Source: CALMEC01 sp963765105 (GTDB taxonomy: Bacteria; Actinomycetota; Thermoleophilia; Miltoncostaeales; Miltoncostaeaceae). Taken from it: 64,000 nucleotides of DNA. Within the stretch, counting starts at the first letter, position 1. Every line of letters begins with the position of its first letter. The position numbers were made by a program, and so were the translations under genes. Under the pieces are notes generated by a model. The model searched no databases. It saw only the letters and a program-made list of their open reading frames with translations, and was not told the origin of the DNA. The stretch covers positions 558,001 through 622,000 of the forward strand of contig CAVXUW010000002.1 of the NCBI GenBank assembly GCA_963765105.1, written 5' to 3'. Positions 42,318 to 50,665 of this stretch are shown here, piece after piece.

Positions 42318-43493
42318 TCAGGTGCGGTCGTTCACCGCGATGACGATCCCGTCGCCGGTTACCCGGCCGTTCGACGAGGTCACTTCGGACACCAGCGTGC
42401 GGAGGGTTCCTCCTGCCGCACCAAACCTGACGCGGACACCTATGTAGCGTGCCTTGCCCCGGGCCAATGACCCCACGGGCACGGTCACCACACCGTTGCG
42501 GAGGGTCGACCTGGCCGGCGCGGAGATGAGTTGCGTCCCCTCCGGAAGCGTGATCTTCACCACCACGTCACGTGCGACGACAGCGCAGCGGTTGCTCACC
42601 ACCGTGACGTAGCGACTCGTGGCTCCCGGGGTGACCGCGGTGGGCCCGGATACGCGGGCGCCGGGGTCACTTTTTGGCTCCGGAGTGGTTGGTGGGGTCG
42701 GGGGAGTGACGGGGGGCGTTACCGGCGGCGGTGGGGGCACGGGTGCGGTGACACGGACGGTGACGCGGCCGATGGCGGTTGCGCCCGAGCGGTCATCGAG
42801 TCGGTAGGTGAACGTGTCATCGCCAATGAAACCGGGGTTCGGCGTGTACCGGCAGGTTCCGGCTTGGCACACGGCGGTGCCGTTCGCCGGAGCGGTTGCG
42901 AGTGACACATCGAGGTTGTTGCCGTCCGGGTCGGAGTCGTTGGCCATCACGTCGATCTCAACCGGGGTGCCGACGAGCGTGCTGGTGGTGTCGACCCCGG
43001 CGATCGGAGCCTGGTTGATGCGCACATCGGTGGTCGCTGCGTTGTTCGTCGGGTCCGGGTCGTTTGACCTGGCGGCAACGACGGTCGCCCCGGCACTGAT
43101 CCGGGCGAAGCCAGCGGGTGCCACTGCTGTGACAACGATCTGTGTTTGCTGTGCACGGCGCAGACTGCGGAGCGTGCAGGTGGCCACCGCATCCGCGATC
43201 GCGCAGGTCCAACCCGACCCTCCAGCTGTCGCGATCGCCGGTGCTCCTGAGAGGGTGATCGTTGTGGTGAGACGTCGCGCCCGGCGCGGTCCGGCGTTGG
43301 CGATCGCGGTGGTGAATGTGGCCGTTTCACCCACCTGAACGGGGGTGAGATTCCCGGAAACGACGAGCGACAAATCCGCAGTGCGCGGTGGCGGGCCCGA
43401 GCCGGCCGTCGCAACGGCGGGGACGATGCCGAGCGCGGTGAGGGCAATTACTGCAGCGCGGCGTGAACAACGAATTCCGGGCCTCATCGTCAT
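42318..43493 (-). CDS. Secreted multidomain Ig/DUF11-type surface protein
   Basis: This 391-residue exported protein has a signal peptide (CSRRAAVIALTALGIVPAVA). A DUF11-like repeat follows (LSLVVSGNLTPVQVGETATF up to NDPDPTNNAATTDVRI). Next is a cadherin-like Ig domain (NQAPIAGVDTTSTLVGTPVE, NDSDPDGNNLDVSL, YTPNPGFIGDDTFTYRLDD), then a Pro/Val-rich linker and a second DUF11-like domain. No sortase motif is present. Such proteins are structural or adhesive; function unknown. A TATCCT hexamer lies 7 nt before ATG 43493, supporting this start over longer frames. Confidence 0.8.
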   Translation of the reverse strand: MTMRPGIRCSRRAAVIALTALGIVPAVATAGSGPPPRTADLSLVVSGNLTPVQVGETATFTTAIANAGPRRARRLTTTITLSGAPAIATAGGSGWTCAIADAVATCTLRSLRRAQQTQIVVTAVAPAGFARISAGATVVAARSNDPDPTNNAATTDVRINQAPIAGVDTTSTLVGTPVEIDVMANDSDPDGNNLDVSLATAPANGTAVCQAGTCRYTPNPGFIGDDTFTYRLDDRSGATAIGRVTVRVTAPVPPPPPVTPPVTPPTPPTTPEPKSDPGARVSGPTAVTPGATSRYVTVVSNRCAVVARDVVVKITLPEGTQLISAPARSTLRNGVVTVPVGSLARGKARYIGVRVRFGAAGGTLRTLVSEVTSSNGRVTGDGIVIAVNDRT

Positions 43494-43500
43494 GGTCAAG

Positions 43501-43506
43501 AGGATA
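43501..43506 (-). promoter_or_regulatory. TATCCT -10-like hexamer for the surface protein gene
   Basis: Minus-strand TATCCT ends 7 nt before ATG 43493. Confidence 0.4.
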
Positions 43507-43558
43507 CGCCGTAGCCGTCGATTTCCCTTACGTCGACCGCGATCGTGCACGCAGGATT

Positions 43559-44902
43559 TCACACGGCGAAATCTGTGCGGAGACCTGCGCGAAGGCGCTC
43601 CGCTGCGGCCACCCCCGATCGGATGCAGTCCGGCACTCCGATGCCGCCGTAGCTCGCGCCTGCCAGCGCCACCCGTGGGTGTCGCTCGAGTGCGTGGGTG
43701 ATGCGGGCGATGCGGCTCTGATGACCCAACCCGTACTGGGGGATCGCGTCGGGCCACCGTGTGACGAGTGTGGTGGTGGGTGTGGCGGTGATGCCCAACG
43801 TGCGCTGCAGTTCCGTTCGGGCGATCTCGATGAGGTCGGCGTCGCTGCGATCCAGCGGGTTCGGCTCCCCGTCGCGGCCGACGAACACGCGAACGACGTG
43901 GCGGCCCGGTGGGGCGCTTTGCGGGAACTTGCGTGTGCTGATTGTGACGGCCACCACCTCACGCCCGGCGGATCGCGGGACGACGTAGCCGTGGCCCATC
44001 CCCGCCGGGAACGACAACGGTGCGTCAATGACCAGTGCGATCACCGCCGTGGAGGCGGTTCGAATCGCGGCGAGCTCGTTGGCCGCCTCCGCGGCCACGT
44101 CGCGCAGAAGGTGTGCGGCAGTCGCCGGGGGTGTCGCGATTACCACGCCGTCCGCCGTGAGCGCTTCACCCGTGGCGCATTCGACGAGCACACCCGATGC
44201 GGTTTCGGCCACGCGCGTGACGGACGTCGAAAGGCTCACGGTGGCGATGGGGGCTGCGAGTGCATCGACAAGGCGCTCCATCCCGCCGACGGGGACTCGG
44301 AAGGTTGGTGTGGGGGAAGCGGATGCGGGTGGTGAGGTGGGGGCACGCCGCGCCAAAAGAGCGCCGGCGCTGATACGAGAAGGGTCGCCGGCAAAGACCG
44401 CGGTGATGAGGGGCTCGATCAGCGACCGATATGCCTCGCCACCCAAATGGCGGGTCACCACATCGGCCACGGAAATTTCATCGGAGGTTGGCGGCGGCGG
44501 CCTCAGTGCGCCGAGGGCGGCGCGTAAACGTCCGGCGGGGGAGAGAAGTGGTGTGCGCAGCAGAGCCACGGGGCGCACATCGGTGAGGCCACGAAAGCCG
44601 GCGGGAAGGGCGATGAGGCGTTCGCCGCGAGCAATTGCCGCACGTCCGTCGGCGTCGTGCGAGTTGACGAGATCGAGGCGGAGCTCGGCGCACAGTTCGC
44701 TCATCCCGGGGCGGGCGGCCACGAACCCGTCGGCTCCGCATTCAACGATGGAGTCGTCGATCGTCACGGAGCGGACTTTGCCGCCGAGGCGGTCGGAGCC
44801 CTCCACCAACGTCACTCGGTGATCGTCACTCAGCCGGTAGGCCGCGGCGAGGCCGCTGACTCCCCCGCCGATGACGATGATGTGTGTGCGGCCCGGGGTC
44901 AC
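43559..44902 (-). CDS. hemY: Protoporphyrinogen/coproporphyrinogen oxidase
   Basis: This 447-residue FAD enzyme oxidises a porphyrinogen late in haem synthesis. In actinobacteria the HemY-type enzyme usually acts on coproporphyrinogen III, and the name cgoX is also used. The FAD-binding HIIVIGGGVSGLAAAYRLSD is at the start, followed by VTLVEGSDRLGGKVRS, ECGADGFVAARPGM, FRVPVGGMERLVDALA and the C-terminal RVALAGASYGGIGVPDCIRS. No other haem gene is adjacent. The two haem lipoproteins at 19-20 kb would need its product. Confidence 0.9.
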   Translation of the reverse strand: MTPGRTHIIVIGGGVSGLAAAYRLSDDHRVTLVEGSDRLGGKVRSVTIDDSIVECGADGFVAARPGMSELCAELRLDLVNSHDADGRAAIARGERLIALPAGFRGLTDVRPVALLRTPLLSPAGRLRAALGALRPPPPTSDEISVADVVTRHLGGEAYRSLIEPLITAVFAGDPSRISAGALLARRAPTSPPASASPTPTFRVPVGGMERLVDALAAPIATVSLSTSVTRVAETASGVLVECATGEALTADGVVIATPPATAAHLLRDVAAEAANELAAIRTASTAVIALVIDAPLSFPAGMGHGYVVPRSAGREVVAVTISTRKFPQSAPPGRHVVRVFVGRDGEPNPLDRSDADLIEIARTELQRTLGITATPTTTLVTRWPDAIPQYGLGHQSRIARITHALERHPRVALAGASYGGIGVPDCIRSGVAAAERLRAGLRTDFAV

Positions 44903-44934
44903 AACCCGGAATGTTCACACACGACGTCGTGCGC

Positions 44935-45279
44935 TTAGCGGGCACCCATGTGTTGGTCGAGAAACGCGCGGATGGCGTCACGCCCACCTGTGGTCGCTGC
45001 GTCGGCAAACGTGGCGGCCATCTGCATCGCATCGCCGTCGTCGGTGGCACGGCGCACCACGTCGGCCGGCAAGCGCTGCCACCCCAACTCGGCCAGTTCG
45101 ATCTCGATGAACACCTCACGCGCCGAAGGGAAGTCGTCACCGCCAAGGAGCACGGCGTCATGGCTGAGATCGATTGTCTGCGCGTCGATCACGTCGTCTC
45201 CCACATGAATGCGGGCCGGCAGGGACACGTCGATACGTGGCTGTGCGCGGCGTTCATTGTCAGGCTCGGTTTCACTCAT
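44935..45279 (-). CDS. PilZ-like protein with degenerate motif
   Basis: This 114-residue protein has the PilZ opening RRAQPRIDVSLPARIHV (RxxxR) and a second motif DLSHDAVLLGG. The latter lacks the Gly at the sixth place of D/NxSxxG, so c-di-GMP binding may be weak or lost. The gene begins ATG 45279 within the same frame as an out-of-frame shadow of the ABC gene; only the last 114 residues are real. It lies 34 bp downstream of the ABC exporter gene on the same strand and is probably co-transcribed. Confidence 0.72.
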   Translation of the reverse strand: MSETEPDNERRAQPRIDVSLPARIHVGDDVIDAQTIDLSHDAVLLGGDDFPSAREVFIEIELAELGWQRLPADVVRRATDDGDAMQMAATFADAATTGGRDAIRAFLDQHMGAR

Positions 45280-45313
45280 CGGGAGCGCTTTCGCCGAACC
45301 TGGGCGTGTTCCT

Positions 45314-47122
45314 TCACGCCTCGGGCGACGCGCCGGCGAGGATCTCACCGGTTTGGACGCGCCAGAGCGCCGCGTACAGACCGCCGTGGGCCACGAGCTC
45401 GTCGTGCGAACCCGCTTCCACGACCCGTCCGGCCTCCAACACGTGGATGCGGTCGGCGTTTCGCACCGTGGAGAGCCGGTGAGCGATGACCAGGGTGGTG
45501 CGTCCCCGCGACACGGTCTCCATGGAACGCTGGATCGCGGCTTCGGTCTCATTGTCCACCGAGGAGGTGGCCTCGTCGAGCACGAGGATGGCGGGGTCGC
45601 GCAGGATCGCTCGGGCGATCGAGAGGCGCTGGCGCTGGCCACCGGACAGCTTCTGCCCGCGCTCGCCGACACGGGTGTCGTATCCCTCGGGCAGTCGCTC
45701 GATGAACTCCGCAGCCTCGGCCAGCTGGGCCGCTGCGCGGATGTCGGCGTCACTCGCATCCGGACGGCCGTAGGCGATGTTCTCCCGCACCGTGCCGTCG
45801 AAGAGGAAGACGTCCTGACTCACAAACCCCATACAGCCGCGCAGCTTGGTGAACGCCACGTCGCGCACATCGACACCGTCAACGCTCACCACACCCTGCG
45901 TTGGGTCGTAGAAGCGCAGGAGCAGCTTCACGATGGTGCTTTTCCCCGCGCCGGTGGCCCCAACGACGGCGTGAGTCTCACCGGCAGGAATGTGGATGTC
46001 GATTCCCCGCAGCACCGGCTCGCCCGACGCATACGAAAAGTGAATGCCGGTGAAGTCGACGTCACCGGCGACCGGCGTTGGCAACGCGCTTGTGCCCGGC
46101 ACGATGGTGGGCGGGATGGCCATAAGGTCCAGGATGCGCCGGGTCGATGCCATTGCCCGCTGGTAGAGGTCGAACGTCTCGCCCAGTCGCGTGAGCGGCC
46201 ACAAGAGCCGCTGGGTCATGAACACCAAGATGGAGAAGAGCCCCACGCGCAGATCACCGTTGAGCACGAGGCGACCACCGATGAGCAGCGTGCACGTGAA
46301 CCCGGCGAGGATGGCCATACGGATGAGGGGAACGAACGCTGACGAGAAGCGAATGGCGGCGCGATTGGCGAGGCGGTAGGCGTCCGACTCTGCGCCGATG
46401 CGCGCCACTTCGCGGTCCTCGGCGGTGAACGCCTTGATGGTGGCAATGCCGCCCAGGTTGTTCGCGAGCGACCCAGCCAGCTCACCTACCCGGGCCCGCA
46501 CCTCCGTGTAGCGCGGCTCCAAGCGCTTCTGGTAGCGGAACGACCCCCACAGGATGACCGGGATGGGTGCGAATGCCAGCAGCATCAAAATGGGTGAGAT
46601 CCACAGGAACACGAGACCGACGATCAGCACGTTGACGACGGTGTGGATGATCTCCTTTGCGCCGGTGTCGAGAAACCGTTCGAGTTGATTCACGTCGTCG
46701 TTCAGCACGGACATGAGCCCGCCGGTGCTGGCGTCCTCAAAGTACCCCAGCTCAAGGCGCTGCACATGGGCGTAGGCATCGAGTCGCGCTTCGTGTTGAA
46801 CGGTCTGCGCGAGGTTGCGCCACACCAATGCGTACCCGTACTCGGTTGCCGATTCCAGCACCCAGATCACGACGTTGAGGACGCCCAGGAGCAACAGTTG
46901 TTCCCAACGGCCATCGATCCCCGTGACGTCGGCCACCAGCGAGTTCTGGTCCTCCACGATGACATCGACGGCGAAGCCGATGAGAATCTCCGGGGCGACG
47001 TCGAAGATCTTGTTGAGCACCGTGAGGGTGGTCGCCAACGCGACCCGGCCACGGTGAGCGATCCCGTACTGCCAGAGACGGCGAAGTGGCGGGACGGTTG
47101 TCGTTGGGGGGGCGCTCGGCAT
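45314..47122 (-). CDS. ABC exporter, fused permease and ATPase
   Basis: This 602-residue half-transporter has six TM helices in residues 1-330. A nucleotide-binding domain follows, with Walker A VVGATGAGKST, Q-loop FVSQDVFLFDG, signature LSGGQRQRLSIARAIL and Walker B ILVLDEATSSVD. It belongs to the lipid/drug exporter type. Its substrate is unknown. ATG 47122 has TACTGT 8 nt upstream, supporting it over ATG 47155. The gene is divergent from an exported RseB-like protein. Confidence 0.9.
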   Translation of the reverse strand: MPSAPPTTTVPPLRRLWQYGIAHRGRVALATTLTVLNKIFDVAPEILIGFAVDVIVEDQNSLVADVTGIDGRWEQLLLLGVLNVVIWVLESATEYGYALVWRNLAQTVQHEARLDAYAHVQRLELGYFEDASTGGLMSVLNDDVNQLERFLDTGAKEIIHTVVNVLIVGLVFLWISPILMLLAFAPIPVILWGSFRYQKRLEPRYTEVRARVGELAGSLANNLGGIATIKAFTAEDREVARIGAESDAYRLANRAAIRFSSAFVPLIRMAILAGFTCTLLIGGRLVLNGDLRVGLFSILVFMTQRLLWPLTRLGETFDLYQRAMASTRRILDLMAIPPTIVPGTSALPTPVAGDVDFTGIHFSYASGEPVLRGIDIHIPAGETHAVVGATGAGKSTIVKLLLRFYDPTQGVVSVDGVDVRDVAFTKLRGCMGFVSQDVFLFDGTVRENIAYGRPDASDADIRAAAQLAEAAEFIERLPEGYDTRVGERGQKLSGGQRQRLSIARAILRDPAILVLDEATSSVDNETEAAIQRSMETVSRGRTTLVIAHRLSTVRNADRIHVLEAGRVVEAGSHDELVAHGGLYAALWRVQTGEILAGASPEA

Positions 47123-47130
47123 GGCCGAGG

Positions 47131-47136
47131 ACAGTA
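47131..47136 (-). promoter_or_regulatory. TACTGT -10-like hexamer for the ABC exporter gene
   Basis: Minus-strand TACTGT ends 8 nt before ATG 47122. Confidence 0.35.
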
Positions 47137-47194
47137 GCGATCCGGCGGTCATCACGGCCGCAGTTCGCGTTCGGAGCCATCCTGACGTGCGGGG

Positions 47195-47200
47195 TAAACT
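47195..47200 (+). promoter_or_regulatory. TAAACT -10-like hexamer for the RseB-like gene
   Basis: TAAACT ends 8 nt before ATG 47209 with no Shine-Dalgarno between. Confidence 0.4.
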
Positions 47201-47208
47201 GCTCCATC

Positions 47209-48294
47209 ATGAAGCGCATCTGGGTTGGCACCGCGGTTGTTGCTCTCGCACTGGGTGGAGGAAGTGCCGGGGCGGGTGCGGCGCCGGCACCGTTCTCGAC
47301 GGGGCCGACACCGACCTTCACGGTCGACACGTATTCACTGACGGTCCGCACGAAGGGCTCGTCCGTGCGGCACGTCGGTGGGCGGTATCAACGTTTCTCC
47401 ACCAACCCGAGCGATGCGGCGAAGGTCGACATTGTCGGGCGCGACAAGCTCCTTCTGGCGGGCGCCACTCGCCGCACCGTCGGCGTGCGCACGCTCAACC
47501 CGTACATCAGTGAGCCCGACGGCGTGACGGGTCCCGACGATCTGGGGCTTCGCCTCGGGCGGTTCGTGGTCACCCAAGCCCGGGCTGGACGACTCAATCT
47601 CGTCGCCACGAGCCTCGGGGGACGGTCGGTGTACAAGGCCGAGGTCGACCTCGCCGCCAACGCGTGCGAGAAGGCGCCTGAGGGCACCGCAACGATCTGG
47701 TTGACGCGCACCACGCTCCTGCCGAAGCGGGTCGACGTCGAACGTGACAACACCACTCGCACCTACAATTACGCCTATGCGGCGTTCAACGATGCGGTCA
47801 GCAACGCCGCGTTGACGTCACCCGGGCTGGGGCGTCGGCCGCAGACGATCAACCAACGATTCAAACGACGCTCCCCGCAGGCTGCTCGCGGTCCGTTGCC
47901 CTTCACCCCGCGCCTGCCCACGCAACTTCCCACCGGCTTCACCCTTGTGCAGTCCGGTTGGGCACCACAGGGTGCGCGCACTGGGGTGCGCCTTCTCAAC
48001 AAACGTGATTCGTGGCTTTTCGCGGCGGTGTATCGTCGCGGGTGGGAGCGCATCGAGATCACCCAGCGGCTCGCCACTCACGGCGCCTGGAAAGTCGACC
48101 CCTTCCAGCGCAGCTGCCAGTCGATCATTGGCGGGCGCACCACGCTGGGGGCCATCAGGGTCCGTTACGGCGTCGGGCCGGACGTCACCTCGCACGTGTG
48201 GTTCCGTGACGGCAACCAGCTCCTTACGGTCAGTGGCCCGTACGGCAAGAACGACCTGCGAACAATCGCGGCGTCGCTAACGAAGCTCTCCTAG
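47209..48294 (+). CDS. Exported RseB/LolA-fold-like protein
   Basis: This 361-residue protein has a signal peptide (MKRIWVGTAVVALALGGGSA). The body starts TFTVDTYSLTVRTKGSSVRH and shows paired strands through KVDIVGRDKLLLAGATRRTV and LTRTTLLPKRVDVE, the sort of lipid-binding half-barrel found in MucB/RseB and LolA. A second domain (TGFTLVQSGWAPQGARTGVR to the end) resembles the RseB C-terminal domain. No anti-sigma or sigma-E gene is nearby. The family is inferred from pattern only. Confidence 0.6.
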   Translation: MKRIWVGTAVVALALGGGSAGAGAAPAPFSTGPTPTFTVDTYSLTVRTKGSSVRHVGGRYQRFSTNPSDAAKVDIVGRDKLLLAGATRRTVGVRTLNPYISEPDGVTGPDDLGLRLGRFVVTQARAGRLNLVATSLGGRSVYKAEVDLAANACEKAPEGTATIWLTRTTLLPKRVDVERDNTTRTYNYAYAAFNDAVSNAALTSPGLGRRPQTINQRFKRRSPQAARGPLPFTPRLPTQLPTGFTLVQSGWAPQGARTGVRLLNKRDSWLFAAVYRRGWERIEITQRLATHGAWKVDPFQRSCQSIIGGRTTLGAIRVRYGVGPDVTSHVWFRDGNQLLTVSGPYGKNDLRTIAASLTKLS

Positions 48295-48298
48295 CTCG

Positions 48299-48721
48299 AT
48301 GCGCGTGATGTCGCGAGCCGAGGCGACAGCGTTTCTCAGCGCGGGAACGCGCACCGGTAAGCTGGCGGTGATCCGGGCGGATGGGTCGCCATTGGTCGTG
48401 CCGATCTGGTTCGTCCTCGACGGAGACGATCTGGTGTTCATGACCGGGGCCGACACCGTGAAAGGCCGGGCGCTCCAGCGTGACCCCCGCGTGTCGATCT
48501 GCGTCGACGAGGAGATACCGCCCTACGCATTCGTCCGGGTCGACGGCACCGTACGGATCGAGACCGACGTCGCGGCGATGATCCCCTGGTCGGTGGCGAT
48601 CGCCGGCAGATACATGGGTGAACAGGCCGAGGAGTTCGGCCACCGCAACGCCGTGGAGGGTGAGCTGCTGGTTCGCCTCACTCCCACCCGCGTGGTGGCG
48701 TACGACGACATCACCGGCTAG
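48299..48721 (+). CDS. PPOX-class flavin/F420-dependent oxidoreductase-like protein
   Basis: This 140-residue split-barrel protein shows RTGKLAVIRADGSPLVVPIW, LVFMTGADTVKGRALQRDPR and AFVRVDGTVRIETDV. It is a paralog of the PPOX protein at 37.0-37.5 kb. A second ATG three codons in (MSRAEA) is an alternative start. It follows the RseB-like gene by 4 bp and is probably co-transcribed. Confidence 0.82.
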   Translation: MRVMSRAEATAFLSAGTRTGKLAVIRADGSPLVVPIWFVLDGDDLVFMTGADTVKGRALQRDPRVSICVDEEIPPYAFVRVDGTVRIETDVAAMIPWSVAIAGRYMGEQAEEFGHRNAVEGELLVRLTPTRVVAYDDITG

Positions 48722-48908
48722 CCGCCAACCCGGAACTCACACCGGCGCTTCGTCGGCGAGGCTGGTCGCGCCGATCGGCAAGCATCTGGCCAAGTGAGTG
48801 TCGACGGGCGGCCACACGTCACGTCTTTGTCACAGCCCTGCCCGGAGGTGTTACGGCCCACGTTTGCCGGAGATCACCGACGGCGACAGGGAAGGTGGCC
48901 GACGAGGG

Positions 48909-48922
48909 CGGCCAATTGGCCG
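48909..48922. repeat. 14-bp perfect palindrome
   Basis: CGGCCAATTGGCCG is a perfect palindrome in the middle of the long intergenic region. A regulator site is possible. Confidence 0.5.
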
Positions 48923-49049
48923 TGCGCGGTTGGCCACTTGTCACAACACGCGCACCCGCGTGAATCGCCGATCGAGAACGATCGCGTGCCGCCTGGAAGG
49001 ATCCCGCACGCGAGTTGCCTGGCCGTCCGGCCGTTTGGCTCATTAACCG

Positions 49050-49076
49050 CCAAACCGGGCGCGGGGCCCGGTTTGG
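49050..49076 (+). other. Strong hairpin before the 49-kb membrane protein gene
   Basis: CCAAACCGGGC and GCCCGGTTTGG form a perfect 11-bp stem with the loop GCGGG. It lies 11 nt before ATG 49088. It could end transcription from upstream or control translation of the next gene. Confidence 0.6.
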
Positions 49077-49087
49077 TGGGGACATGA

Positions 49088-49765
49088 GTGATGAGACCGT
49101 CGGGGGGGTTGATGACCCGACCGCCCCGTCAACAGGGAGAACCCTGTCGGGAAGAACTGAACGGGGGGAGTCCGTCAACCCTTCCGATCTGGTTATCGAC
49201 CGTCGAGGAGAAACTCCAAAGCCTCCACATAAAACCCTTACAGGTCCCGAAGGCCTTGCCCCGCGATCCCTCACCCCCCACAATCCGGGGTGTGATCAAT
49301 CGCTTCATCTTCCGGCGGGACGGCAGCATGCGTGTGGGGCGCTTGGTCGTGCTCCTTGCCGTGACGATCGGACTCGCGGTCTTTGGCACCGCCGCCATCT
49401 GGGTGGCGCCGACCTTCTTCGAGGGGGAGCTGGCCCGCGGAGCGTGGGTGATGTTCGCGGTCGTCGTCCTCAAGTTCCCGCTCATCATCGTGCTCTGGTC
49501 GTTCATTCGACGAAACGCCGAATGGCCCGGTCGGCCGGTTCAGTGGTCGGACCCCGAAGTGGGGGCCATCTTGGCGCACCTTTCTTTGCGGGCCGACGAG
49601 GCTATCGACCGCTCGGATAGTGAAGCGCGCCTGGCATTCTTGTCGCGGGAAGCGTGGAACGTGGCGGATCAGCTCACCGGCACGGCAAAGGTCGATGCCC
49701 TGACCGTGGCGCTGCGCATCGACGAACAACTCATGGAAGACGGCGAGCGCGAGGAACGAACATGA
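49088..49765 (+). CDS. Hypothetical membrane protein with two TM segments
   Basis: This 225-residue frame has an N-terminal part of low confidence. Two TM helices follow (VGRLVVLLAVTIGLAVFGTA and GAWVMFAVVVLKFPLIIVLW) after RFIFRRDGSM, and then a soluble helical tail of about 90 residues (ILAHLSLRADEAIDRSDSEA, TVALRIDEQLMEDGEREE). I do not recognise the family. The start is uncertain: ATG 49088, ATG 49112, GTG before INRFIF, and ATG 49328 are all in frame. The next gene overlaps it by 4 bp. Confidence 0.6.
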   Translation: MMRPSGGLMTRPPRQQGEPCREELNGGSPSTLPIWLSTVEEKLQSLHIKPLQVPKALPRDPSPPTIRGVINRFIFRRDGSMRVGRLVVLLAVTIGLAVFGTAAIWVAPTFFEGELARGAWVMFAVVVLKFPLIIVLWSFIRRNAEWPGRPVQWSDPEVGAILAHLSLRADEAIDRSDSEARLAFLSREAWNVADQLTGTAKVDALTVALRIDEQLMEDGEREERT

Positions 49766-50346
49766 CCGTCACACGCCTCCCTCCCGGGCGCCATCGCGAT
49801 CTTTTGGAAGACGCGATCCGTATCGAAGGCGAGGCCCAGCGCGAGCTTCTCTCCGGCGACATCGCCGCGGCCCGGTCGTTGTTCCTCGCGTCGGCAGATC
49901 TCTACCGCGAGTCATACGATTGTGCGCCTCCCGGCGGATATGGGCGTCTGATGGGGATGCTGAAGGCGTCGATCATCGCGGGCGACACGTCGGCGGCGGT
50001 TGGGCACGCGCGCACGGCCATTGCCGACGCGGCTGCCAGCCCCACGGTTGGGTACGTCAGGGCAATCGTTGCGCTCATCGACGGCGACGTGGCGGCGACG
50101 TCCGATGCCAGCGCGCTCATGCGGACGGGCGGAGAGGCGTTCGTCCGGGCGGCGGATGCGGCGGAGGCCATCGCCGGGGGCGACCCTGCCGCCTTCCCTG
50201 CCGCCATCGCGGCGATCGTTGACGACTTTGCCGCTCGCGAGGCCCACCTCACCGGAGTGGCCATCGCCGACACCGCCGTGATGTTCGACCGGCTGGCCCG
50301 CACGCACGGGCTCACGCACGACGTGCGCTCACCACTTCTGCCGTAG
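49762..50346 (+). CDS. Hypothetical helical (TPR-like) protein
   Basis: This 194-residue, Ala-rich, all-helical soluble protein shows repeated helix pairs (EGEAQRELLSGDIAAARSLF, ASADLYRESYDCAPPGGYGR, AAVGHARTAIADAA) suggestive of TPR-like hairpins. ATG 49762 is in an ATGA overlap with the membrane protein gene, so the pair may form a complex. A longer upstream frame is basic and rejected. No enzymatic motif is visible. Confidence 0.62.
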   Translation: MTVTRLPPGRHRDLLEDAIRIEGEAQRELLSGDIAAARSLFLASADLYRESYDCAPPGGYGRLMGMLKASIIAGDTSAAVGHARTAIADAAASPTVGYVRAIVALIDGDVAATSDASALMRTGGEAFVRAADAAEAIAGGDPAAFPAAIAAIVDDFAAREAHLTGVAIADTAVMFDRLARTHGLTHDVRSPLLP

Positions 50347-50359
50347 CCGTCCCTGCCGG

Positions 50360-50365
50360 TAACAT
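50360..50365 (+). promoter_or_regulatory. TAACAT -10-like hexamer
   Basis: TAACAT ends 9 nt before GTG 50375, supporting the small gene that follows. Confidence 0.35.
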
Positions 50366-50374
50366 CCGTTCTGC

Positions 50375-50665
50375 GTGGAGGAAGATCTCGACATCGATTT
50401 TCGTCGTACGGGTGGAACGCCGGGAACGCCGGAGCTTCATTCCACCTTTCGGCGCTGGGAGCTCAGCGCGGAAGACGATCGTGCGTGGCTCGGAACGGAA
50501 CGCCCCGGCCTGGCGTCGGCGACCAACGACCCGCATGGCTTTGTCTACGAGATCACGTTCCGACGTGGCGGTGAACGCCGGTACGTGAAGATCGTCGAGG
50601 CGGACCTCACGCAGCACCTGCGCCCGCTCGTCGGCGAGCTCCAGCGCCTGGCGTCTCGTCGCTGA
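50375..50665 (+). CDS. Small protein, emfourin-like
   Basis: This is a 96-residue protein with a GTG start. FVYEITFRRGGERRYVKIVE followed by LTQHLRPLVGELQRL matches my recollection of the emfourin family, small inhibitors of M4 (protealysin-like) metalloproteases. The early FRRTGGTPG also fits. No M4 protease is in the window. Its last 59 bp overlap the convergent APH-fold gene. A TAACAT hexamer 9 nt upstream supports transcription from here. Confidence 0.5.
   Translation: MEEDLDIDFRRTGGTPGTPELHSTFRRWELSAEDDRAWLGTERPGLASATNDPHGFVYEITFRRGGERRYVKIVEADLTQHLRPLVGELQRLASRR

Larger units (their letters stand above)
48722..49087. other. 365-bp structured intergenic region
   Basis: I see no gene. 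The stretch contains the 14-bp perfect palindrome CGGCCAATTGGCCG (48909-48922), nearby half-copies (GGTTGGCCAC), and a strong hairpin with 11-bp arms just before the next gene (49050-49076). The long gap is exceptional in this window and may hold a regulatory RNA or protein-binding region. No known riboswitch is recognised. Confidence 0.5.
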
